Shown here: one piece after another, positions 11,254 through 21,100 of the stretch | Layout of the letters: every line of letters begins with the position of its first letter | Position numbering within the stretch: position 1 is the first letter of the stretch | Source of the DNA: Exophiala sp. HKRS030 | Taxonomy: Eukaryota; Ascomycota; Eurotiomycetes; Chaetothyriales; Herpotrichiellaceae | Length of the DNA: 64,000 nucleotides | Assembly: GCA_023897205.1 (NCBI GenBank) | Contig: JAHWDD010000003.1 | Span: 437,665-501,664 of the forward strand | Direction of reading: 5' to 3' | The notes under the pieces: model-generated | Database searches by the model: none | Told to the model about the DNA's origin: nothing | Seen by the model: only the letters and a program-made list of their open reading frames with translations | Translations under genes and position numbers: made by a program

Positions 11254-13641
11254 CTACCTCCTTCGCTTCAGGTTCTTGTTCTTGTTCTTCGTCTTTCCAG
11301 TTGCCGTCTTACTACCGCCACCAGTTCCCTTGTTTTTCTTCTTGCGCTCTCTCCTCTCCCTGATGGCCGCCTCTTCACTGCCCTTGCCTTTCTTCCACAT
11401 CTTTCCATCAACCCTTTCTTTGTGCAGATCCAGCTTCTTCTTGTCCTTGTTGCTCAGCTTCTTTCGCTCCGTCTTGACCTTGACCACCCCGTTGGGCCCG
11501 TTCAACTCCAGCAACCCTCTCTTCTTGGCGTCAAGTTTGTCTTTCTCGCTCTCGAACCACGTTCTCTTGGGTCGGGCCATGATCTCGGCCTCGTGTTTGA
11601 TTCGATTCTCGCCCCTCGTGATCTCTGCTTCAGTCTGGGCGAGCTGCTTCTCCTCCTTTTCCTCGCGTAGAATGTCTTCAATGTCCTTTTCCATTTCCTC
11701 AATTTGGCCGTGCATCGCGTCGACCTCCTTCACGTCCATGGTTCTCGAGACCACCTTCGCGCCTTGTTCTCTCGCGCTCTTTACAGCAGCTTTGACGACT
11801 TTCCTATCGGGCTCTGCGGCGATTGTACACGACCGACCAGATCGTCCTGCACGGGCTGTACGACCTACTCTGTGCACGTAGATCTCGTGGGTCTGAGGCG
11901 CTTCATAGTTGACCACGGTCATAACATTTTTGATATCCAGACCTCTACTCGCCAGATCGGTGGCGAGAAGGTGCGTCGTCCGGCCTTCACGGAATGCGTT
12001 GACCGCGCCGATACGTTGGTCCTGGGTCATGCTGCCGTGTAGTTCGCCGGCCTTTATACCAAGGAGGCCGAATATGATTCGGACTCGATGTGCCTCTTTC
12101 TTCTGCCTGAAGAAGACGATCACCCGCTCTGTGAACACATTCTTGCACAGCAGGCACAACGTGGCGAGACGCATGTTCTCACGGCCGGGTCTCAGTCGCA
12201 CAAATTCCTGTGTGAGTCCGGCGGTCGTGCTCTTCTTGGCATCCACAGACAGTCGGACCGGTCTGTTCATGCCAACGCGCACAAGCTTGTCGACACTGTC
12301 TGTCATGGTTGCGGAGAAGAGCATGGTCTGCCGTGACTTGGGGATGGTCTTGAGAATCTCATTCAGTTCGTCTTCGAACCCAGTTTCGAGCATACGGTCT
12401 GCTTCGTCGAGCACGAGAATCTCGATGTTTTCCACAGTGAAACTCGCCGAGTTGCGCATGTGATCGATGAAACGACCAGGGGTGGCAATGACCACGTCGG
12501 GTCGTTTCTTCAAAATGTTTTCTTGTTCGCGAAGCGAGAAACCACCGACAACTTGTGCGAAAGTGATGTCTGTAAAGCGGGCGAGTGCTGTTGCGACGTT
12601 GTAGCACTGTACCGCCAGTTCACGTGTGGGCATGAGGATGGCGACGCGGGTCGTGGGGACCTTTCGGGGGCGGTAGAGTAGTCGTTCTAGGATGGGAAGC
12701 AGGAACGCTGCTGTTTTGCCGGATCCGGTGACGGCTGAACCGACGACGTCGAGACCTTGAAGGGCTACAGGCACCGCACGGGTCTGAATGGGCGTTGGTG
12801 CTGTGAAGGACAAGGAAGCCAATCCTCGTAGAATGGGTCGAGACAGGGAAAATTGTTGGAAAGAAGACACGGTTTTGAGGTCTGCTTGTTTCACCTTCTC
12901 TTCCGGAGCAAAGAAGGCTGCTCTCTTCGCTTGTTCTTCTGCATCTGCCGAAGCCTGCGACTCGGCGTCTGAGCCTTCATCGTCGGAGGGCATGTCGTCT
13001 GGGTGAGCGACAGGCGAGGCGACAGATTCGCTGTCAGATGGGTCATCGTCAGACTCACCGGCAGCGCCCGAGTCTTGCTCATCATCTTCAGAGGCTGCGC
13101 CGGCGCCAAATGCGTCGTCCGCCACTAGCTCATCATCCTCAAAATCTGGAATTTGTATGTCATCTTCGTCTTCATCTTCATCCTCCTCGTCGGCTTCCTC
13201 GCTTGTGTCCTCTACATCTAGGGCGGCATCAATTTTAGATCTCTGTTGCTTCTTTGCAGCCCGACGTGCAATCAGCTCGTCGATGTCAACTGCCTTCTGG
13301 CTTCTTCGACCATTGACTTTACTGCCTTCGCCCCAGCCGTCGAATTCCTCGAGGTCTTCTAGAACAGGATTGGCGGCAATGTCGAACTCGAACTCGGAGT
13401 CTATAGCGCCATCATCAACACCTTGATCATCTTCACTCTCCGACTCTGGTGGAGATGATGCGACTGGTTGTTGCGTCTTCCCTTGTGTTTTCTGCCTCTT
13501 TGCCTTGCTACCATTTTTGGCTTCGTTTCGCTTGCGTTTCAGGCTGGGGGCTGCAGCGTCAGAGTCGGACTCGATAGAGCCTTCGTCATCATTGTCAGAG
13601 AGTGTCAAGACGAACTCATCCTCGTCTCTTGAGCGAACCAT
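11254..13641 (-). CDS. DRS1: ATP-dependent RNA helicase DRS1 (DEAD-box)
   Basis: Nucleolar DEAD-box helicase needed for 60S ribosomal subunit assembly. One uninterrupted frame of 795 residues. The first 250 residues are highly acidic and Ser-rich with Lys/Arg patches. The helicase core follows: Q motif ([24 protein letters not shown]), motif [14 protein letters not shown] (about residue 300), [17 protein letters not shown], motif [11 protein letters not shown] (about 410), motif [11 protein letters not shown], then [24 protein letters not shown] and [16 protein letters not shown] long basic, coiled-coil-prone tail with [12 protein letters not shown] is characteristic of Drs1/DDX27. All catalytic motifs are intact. 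Tail to tail with PPE1. Confidence 0.95.
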   Translation of the reverse strand: MVRSRDEDEFVLTLSDNDDEGSIESDSDAAAPSLKRKRNEAKNGSKAKRQKTQGKTQQPVASSPPESESEDDQGVDDGAIDSEFEFDIAANPVLEDLEEFDGWGEGSKVNGRRSQKAVDIDELIARRAAKKQQRSKIDAALDVEDTSEEADEEDEDEDEDDIQIPDFEDDELVADDAFGAGAASEDDEQDSGAAGESDDDPSDSESVASPVAHPDDMPSDDEGSDAESQASADAEEQAKRAAFFAPEEKVKQADLKTVSSFQQFSLSRPILRGLASLSFTAPTPIQTRAVPVALQGLDVVGSAVTGSGKTAAFLLPILERLLYRPRKVPTTRVAILMPTRELAVQCYNVATALARFTDITFAQVVGGFSLREQENILKKRPDVVIATPGRFIDHMRNSASFTVENIEILVLDEADRMLETGFEDELNEILKTIPKSRQTMLFSATMTDSVDKLVRVGMNRPVRLSVDAKKSTTAGLTQEFVRLRPGRENMRLATLCLLCKNVFTERVIVFFRQKKEAHRVRIIFGLLGIKAGELHGSMTQDQRIGAVNAFREGRTTHLLATDLASRGLDIKNVMTVVNYEAPQTHEIYVHRVGRTARAGRSGRSCTIAAEPDRKVVKAAVKSAREQGAKVVSRTMDVKEVDAMHGQIEEMEKDIEDILREEKEEKQLAQTEAEITRGENRIKHEAEIMARPKRTWFESEKDKLDAKKRGLLELNGPNGVVKVKTERKKLSNKDKKKLDLHKERVDGKMWKKGKGSEEAAIRERRERKKKNKGTGGGSKTATGKTKNKNKNLKRRR

Positions 13642-16498
13642 GGTCGTTTGGGGAATGATAATTGACCGATTGAGGCATCAATTTGGCAGCGTAGAAATAT
13701 TTTTCTGGCAGTCCGGCATAACTTCGGCTACCTTTTAGAGACCCTCCGAAAGCAGTAATGTTCTCGAAGGGCAGAGGACGGCCCCTCCCATAGTCGATCC
13801 TAACATAATCGCACAAGGGATGGGTACTTTGTAACGGATCGACCTTCTTCGTGTGACCTTGCTAGATGACTTGTGTAGAGAGTTGCACTGCCATGTCATG
13901 TCTTGTTCAATTTTACAGGCTATGAGATGCGACTCTCCAGGTTTCAGCGATCCCCCAACGGATTTGAAATGGAGCTCTGGAATCGTGTGTGGGCGGGAGA
14001 GTTACATAGTATGCATATATCGTGTCAACCCAGGATCACCAGTGTGCTACAGGAATTGGAACTTCCCGAATGGAATGAAGACAACGAAAACGTCGACAGG
14101 ATTTTCCTGTCATTGCTCACGTCAAGAAGGAAGTCATCCAGTGTGAGTTTTATCCACAATGTCAGGCCATGCCTATACCTCCTGTATCAAACTTCTCCCC
14201 ACCTAGGACAACGTATCCATGACGACAAAACGAGCAGGATGTTGGTCAATGATACAATGTACGTCTATATCTTGATGCAACGAAGGGGTCGGTTAGATGG
14301 ATCGGTGCTCCTAACGGGCTGGATTTAGGTCCTGTCCTTCATGATTGAAGTCCCATGCTCGAGCTTCATCTCATGAGTTGAAGAGCAATTGGTGCACGTA
14401 AATCACCTGGCCCGAGCGGCTTTTCCGCTGTATTTCGAGCATGAGATGGTCAGACCGTCTGAGGCTCATGCTGATACGTTGAGGCTTTCGAGGCCATGTT
14501 GCACATCTTCAAACCTTCGAATCAGGTGGCACAATCCGGACCGGAGTTCACGGTGAACAATGCGGATCTGGAAGAGAAATATCTCAGAACTTGTGGAGTT
14601 TTCCAGGATCGTGCGTGGAGTATCTGGCAATAGGTGACTTATCGGCAGAATGAATTGGCAACGAGACTGGTATTTACTGCTGAATACCAGCAAGCCCAAT
14701 TATAAGATGCCTAGGAAAAGTACTTTCATGAGGGAGTTTGGGCTTCACATGCGTCCACGAAAACAATTTGTCGCCTCGTGTCCAGGCTGGATACGAGTGC
14801 ATCCATTGTACCTGTAGCATTTGGTCATAACAATTATACTATTGGCGCACACAATGCAACTTATCCTAGAAACTCGTATGTCTACCAAGGTAGTTGATGT
14901 AAGGACTGGCTGGAACGTGACCAAGAGTGCTGCATACTGCCTAAGAACAGTGCCAACCTGCCTGCCAGATATGAATAGAGCGGTCAATTATATCACGTTA
15001 GTAACCGTTTTCCCCTTCACCAGTGGAATGTCGATTTGTTACAGAGAGCCAGGATCAGGGTCTGATTCTTTTGCAAGTGGCTTGCAGTAGTCGTGTGGCA
15101 GAACCCTGATGGCAGATGCACTTGTTGTGACCGCCACTTTGAATCATCGAATGCCTTTCGTGATCAACAGTAATTAAGTCCGCAGTGTATCGCTTGTGGA
15201 CGAGCTGACCTGAGACCTCGAGGTGAACAAAAAAACCAAAGGCCAAGCATTGAGAGTAGCCTGTGCTGATCACAGTTGATCTTCGCGATGCAAGAGTCGA
15301 TCCTTCAATCCAGAACATGTCCTCTTAGGACCCCTCAACCCAGAGGTGCGGCGGGTCACGCTGATGTGATGGAACTGGGATCGTGTGGCTTGTCCTGGCT
15401 CGGACGCGTAGGAGGTAGAAAAATTCGTAGCGAATTCTCCATCGCAACACATCGAGCCTGCAAGCTGGCGGAGCATGACAAAGAATTCTCAGACGAAGCC
15501 CGTGATGACACGACACACTTAGCAGAAACACTCGCTCATCAGTGCATGCTTCAGTTACTTGGAGGCATCTCGTTCAGACGGGCCAGGCTCGCGGTCTCCA
15601 CTCCCACGACGGCCCGTCCGTGGGAGACTGAGCCAGTCATCGCGGTGGCAGAAGCGACGACCTGTGAGGCTTGAGGTCAAGCGCAGGCAGGCAAATGCAC
15701 CCTCCATCTCACCCACGGACTGAAGAGAGTCAAGGCCAGGCGTGTCGACCAATCCTTCAGACGATGCTGCCATCAGCGGCAGCCCACGTTTCGTTATCAG
15801 AGATCGTTATCAGCCCAACATCGGACATCCCACTCTCTGGCGTGAGGCGCATGTTCCCACCAGAAAAAAGCGAGGACAGGTCAAACATCCCAGTCCAACC
15901 ACAATAAGAAGTCGACCTCGGATCGGGAACCCTCCTGGTCATTCTCCGTATAGTAATGAATCACAAACATACACATGCCACAAACTGTGATGCTCGATCA
16001 GGCAGGGAAAGTTCCATCAGGGACGCCGAGTGGATCGCTTCAATACGCAGTCAACCCCTAACTATGTACTCGTATGGAGTAGACAATCGCCCATTATTCT
16101 CACGATCCTGGGCTTCAATCACGTCAGTTGGAGATTGCTGGGAAAAGCCCCCGGCTGCGCAAGCTGACTCTGGTCTGTAACATCACACATGCAACCACCG
16201 AGACCTGTCAAACTGGCTGATGCTGAGGACACGCGGAGCCTACGGGCGCCTCTGGAATAGCGCTCCCATGTCCCGAGCCTAGCGACATCCAGCGAACCTG
16301 CATCCCACCAGCATCCTCGTCCCTCCACTACTGTGGACGCCCTTGCATGCCAAACTGATTCGTTCTGCGCCGCTCGTCTTGTGCAACGGCTCTTTGTTGT
16401 CATCTTTTTTTCTCGTCCCATATTTATCCTACCTACCTCCTCCTACATCTGACCGTTCTCTCTCAGCATGACTCTTTCAGAGGATACGCATACCAGTC
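13642..16498. other. long gene-poor gap between DRS1 and APT1
   Basis: About 2.9 kb, one of the two longest gaps in the window. Frames are short and resemble no family I know. The best candidate is an acidic frame at about 13917-14142 bounded by a good acceptor (TTTTACAG) and donor (GTGAGT), but no convincing start or second exon was found. The right end is the APT1 promoter. No tandem repeats or transposase-like frames were seen. Confidence 0.5.
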
Positions 16499-17218
16499 AT
16501 GGCGCCTCGCGATCAGAGCCCCATGCCTCCTCCACCTGTTCGTTGATCTTCCGTATTTTGATGCTCAGCCTTACTGACCCTCACAGCCTCCCAACTCTCC
16601 AGTGCTCAAGCGCTTCCAGAACTGAAGACCAGGATAAAAGCCGGATTGAGGACCTATCCAGATTTTCCCAAAGTCGGTACATCCCAATAAGGACCATGTT
16701 ATGAACTTGTACTGAGATTCTCGCTCCAGAAAGGCATACTATTCGAAGATATCTTTCCCCTCTTCTCCTCTCACTCGCTACACCAAGACCTCATTCGAGC
16801 CTATGAGCTCCAAATCCTCGAGTCCTTTGGCCCTGGCAACACGCCAGATGTGATTGTCGGCCTTGATGCCAGAGGTTTCCTCTTTGGCCCAACTTTGGCT
16901 CTAAAATTCGGCGCAGGGTTTGTGCCGGTCAGGAAGGAGGGCAAACTTCCTGGTCGACTCGAAACTGCTACCTACGAGAAGGAATATGGCACCGACACCT
17001 TTGCTATTCAAGCAGACTCTATACAGCCTGGTCAAAAGGTCTTGATTGTGGATGACCTGATCGCAACCGGTGGTTCAGCCTCTGCAGCTGGCACTCTGGT
17101 CAATAAATGTGGCGGCACTTTACTCGGCTACATATTCATCATTGAACTCACCTTCTTGGGCGGCCGCAACAAGCTCAACGCTCCGGTCTATACCCTACTC
17201 GAAAGCCAGTCTGAATAA
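16499..17218 (+). CDS. APT1: adenine phosphoribosyltransferase
   Basis: Purine salvage enzyme: adenine + PRPP to AMP + PPi, cytosolic. Three exons: 16499-16541, 16587-16676, 16734-17218; 205 residues. The start is the ATG at 16499 (MAPRDQSPMPPPP), because only that frame joins to LPELKTRIKAGLRTYPDFPK. The second junction is ambiguous: donor 16677 with acceptor 16733 gives FPKVGILFED, while donor 16673 with acceptor 16729 gives FPKKGILFED. Both keep frame and length. The PRPP loop VLIVDDLIATGGSA and the ARGFLFGPTLALKFG and VRKEGKLPG blocks are intact. An ATG at 16468 lies upstream out of frame. Length and motifs match the yeast enzyme. Confidence 0.94.
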
Positions 17219-18127
17219 GCACTATGGACAATACCGAAAGCTATACGATAAGCATCTATTCAACAGACAGAATTTGCTGCTTCAGCTTCGATATCGCAAC
17301 CTGAACCTTGTCTGTAATGTTGAACCAACCTCGACTGGCGACTTCGAATTCGACAATCCTGCAACAAAATGAAGCTAAGACGATCTATCGTGCCTCGAAA
17401 AGTGCCGTGTAAGGAAGGATTCCATGATGAGCAGGTGCCAACCTCCGAATCCTGCTTCATATCTGGTATTGATTCTTTGTGCTGGTGGTTCCACGATAAT
17501 TGCGAACTGAAAAAGCGGTGATGATTTTTCGGCTGTTCTTCTCATTAACTTGCGAACGTTTCCTGCTAGCCATGCAGCCTGGTCTATTCTACATAATGTC
17601 TTTGTACTAGAAATTGCCTCCATTCCGGCATAAATACCTTACCATTCTATTCGAGCTCCGAGAATTAGAGCCGTTAGATAGAGATAGACTATAATATCTT
17701 CATTGATCATTGATCCTATGAATTATATTTCGTCCCTTTGGACTACTGACGATTTCAGAAAACGTACAAAGTTGTACTGTGAGCAGCAAAATACGTAGAA
17801 GTACTCATTGCCAAATATGCATAGATGTGCAAGGACCCTATGCGCCGATAAGGATCTGAAGTGCTTGGAGAGACACGGCGATCTCGATCCCCACATGCGC
17901 CCGGCTGTTCCATGTCAGTTTCGCATTCAACACTGGCCTTCGTGGTATTGAATTCACATCATCAACGATCATCTCCTCGCATACCTCTGCATGTCACTCG
18001 CTTAGTTTCTACTGTTTCGACATCCCGGGTACGACGTCCCCCGTCACCTGCAGTCATCGCCTGCTGAACCAGTCTGTGCTTGCAACCCCTGTACGCGACG
18101 GCTCAATGGTCGCAAAGCACTACAAAA
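17219..18127. other. intergenic: APT1 3' flank and promoter of the DIP2-like gene
   Basis: 909 bases. A/T-rich in the middle (about 17640-17830). An in-frame ATG at 18080, 16 codons upstream of the preferred start, could be used instead. No gene or RNA recognised. Confidence 0.55.
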
Positions 18128-21100
18128 ATGGCGGGTGTCAATCCTGAGCTGGAAGATGCTCTGCGCAAGCTAGACGAAGAGCTCGAAGAAGGCGATATCA
18201 CTAGGAAAGGATATGAAAAGAGACGCACCCTTATTCTCTCTCAGTACATCAGTCCTGCACCGGCCGCATCTCAGTCACGGGGACTTCGTGTGCATTCGCC
18301 TGATGATAGTGACCATCCAGCCTCGAACGATGCCTCTAGAGCAGCGTCCCTTGCAGCACTCACCGGGCGATCTGTGAGCGGACAATCAAGAAATGACACA
18401 CTGACAGATAGCTACCCAACGATGGGTCGGCAGACCTCGCTTGTCAAGGATGAATATATGAACGATACCAGGCGGAGTTCCACAGCCCAGAGCCATGTGC
18501 AGAGATTTCAAGAGCGGGAAGCAGGACCAATTTCACATGGATCCATGTCGGGCTCATTGTTTGATCATCGCAATGATACCTTCCGGACTGCGAGCAATGA
18601 CTTCTCCCGTACGCAAACCCTTCTCAGCCAGAATTATGCATTCAACCCCGAGACTCAACAAACGTATGGCGGCACAGAGACACGGAATTCTACGATGCTC
18701 GACTCCCAACAGGGATATTTCTCTGATTTCGCTGGACAACAAAGAGACGACCAGCAGGAGAATTATGGCGGCAATGTACAGAGATACTCACAGAGCGAGG
18801 TGACATCTCCAACAGCACAAATGGCGCCACCGTTCTTGGGTGCCGGCGAGCTTGCGGGAGGAGCTGCAATTCATCAGATGCCATTGGAGCCCCGGGAGGT
18901 GCCTTTCGCCATCTGCGATCCCCACGATACACACATAGAGATGTCTGTTTTCGACAACATCGCTGCTGTGCTTCGTCATCGAGCAAAAACGACCTCAAAA
19001 CAGGCGGCATACTGGGTGCTCGACCAAAAAGGCAAAGAGGTGGTCTCTATCACGTGGGAAAAGCTCTGTAGCCGTGCAGAAAAAGTTGCCCAGGTCATCA
19101 GGGATAAGAGCAGCCTATACAAAGGCGACCGCGTTGCATTGATCTACACTGAGAACGAAATTATCGAATTCGCCGTGGCTCTGCTTGGCTGTTTCATAGC
19201 CGGTGTAGTCGCGGTGCCGATCAACGATTTGAAGAACTATGCTCGTTTGAACGTCGTTTTGACATCTACCCAAGCACACCTTGCTTTGACGACAGAAGCG
19301 AACCTGAAGAATTTCCAGCGAGACATCACTGCTGCAAAGCAAAACTGGCCCCGAGGCGTGGAGTGGTGGAAGACCAACGAGTTTGGTAGCTATCATCCCA
19401 AGAAGAAGGGGGAGGAGCCGCCGCTTGTGGTTCCTGATCTTGCCTATATTGAATTCTCAACCGCTCCTACTGGGGATCTTCGAGGTGTGGTCATGAGTCA
19501 CAAGACCATCATGCATCAAATGGCCACGCTCAGCGCAATGATCACTTCGGCGACAAGTAATACTAGAGCTGATACCTTTAATCCAGCATTGCGCGACAAG
19601 CAGGGCCACTTGATCACCGGTTCAAGACATGGCGAGATCATTCTCAGTTATCTTGACCCAAGGCAAAGCATCGGCATGATCCTCGGTGTGCTACTCAACA
19701 TCTACGGTGGTCATACAGTCATTTATCTTGACCAACGGACAATTGAGACTCCTGGCCTTTATGCTCATTTAATCACGAAGTACAAGACAACACTTCTTGT
19801 GTCAGACTATCCAGGCCTGAAGCGCGCCGTCTACAATTATCAAGCAGATCCCATGACAACCAGAAATTATAAACGTGGGTCTGAACCTAATTTCGGTACT
19901 GTGAAGCTGTGTATGATCGATACGCTTACGGTGGATGCCGAGTTTCACGAACTTCTGGCTGACCGCTGGCTGAAACCTCTTCGCAACCCTCGAGCGCGAG
20001 AGATCGTTGCCCCAATGCTATGCCTACCGGAACATGGAGGTATGGTAATCAGCATGCGCGATTGGCTGGGTGGCGAGGAAAGAATGGGCTGCTCATTGAG
20101 TCATGAACTGGACCGTGATCATGAGGTTGAAGAGAAGAAAGAGGATGAGACTGCTGCTAACAAAACTGGCTTCGGCAGTAGTTTGATTGGCGGCGGATCG
20201 AGTAGGCCGACTACACAACAGCGTTCCACTGAAGATCTGGGCGAAGTGTTGCTTGACAAGGAAGCCTTGAAGACCAACGACATCGTTGTCCTTGCAATAG
20301 GGTCTGAGGCGCGTGCCAAAGCGAGCTCTTATCCAAATGCCGTCAGGTGCGGAGCCTTTGGCTATCCAATCCCAGATGCTACTTTGTCAGTTGTTGATCC
20401 TGAATCTGGCTTACTTTGCACTCCAAATTCGATAGGAGAAATTTGGGTCGATTCGCCTTCACTGTCAGGTGGATTCTGGGCTCTCCCCAAGCACACCGAG
20501 ACCATTTTCCATGCTCGACCCTACTGCTTCAAGGAAGGAAACCCAACCCCGACTGCCATCGATCCCGAGTTTCTGCGAACTGGCCTCCTCGGCTGTGTCA
20601 TCGAAGGCAAAATATATGTCCTTGGGCTGTACGAAGACCGTTTGAGGCAGAGGGTAGAATGGGTTGAGCACGGTCTTGCGGTGCAGGAACACCGATATTT
20701 TTTTGTGCAACACCTCATCCTCAGCATCATGAAGAATGTCCCCAAGATCCACGACTGTTCTGCATTCGATTGTTTTGTCAACGACGAGCACCTTCCAATT
20801 ATTCTTCTTGAATCGCCATCTGCCTCGACTGCCCCGATATCATCGGGAGGGCCTCCTCGACAGTTGGATATTGCACTCCTTGACTCTCTAGCCGAACGGA
20901 CCATGGAAATTCTCTATCAAGAACACCACCTCAGAGTATATTGCGTTCTTATCACCGCACCAGGAATTCTACCTAGGGTCACGAAAAATGGTCGACGAGA
21001 GATTGGCAATATGCTTTGTCGGAAAGAGTTCGATAATGGTTCGCTGCCTTGTGTCCATGTCAAGTTTGGTGTAGAACGAGCTGTCCAAAATCTACCCTTT

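Noticed and set aside
15130..15150. GAATCATCGAAT resembling a conserved 5.8S rRNA stretch
   Set aside because: Only 12 bases match and the flanks do not continue as 5.8S rRNA.
15276..15674. 132-codon plus frame in the DRS1-APT1 gap
   Set aside because: No domain, no splice support, unremarkable composition; likely chance.
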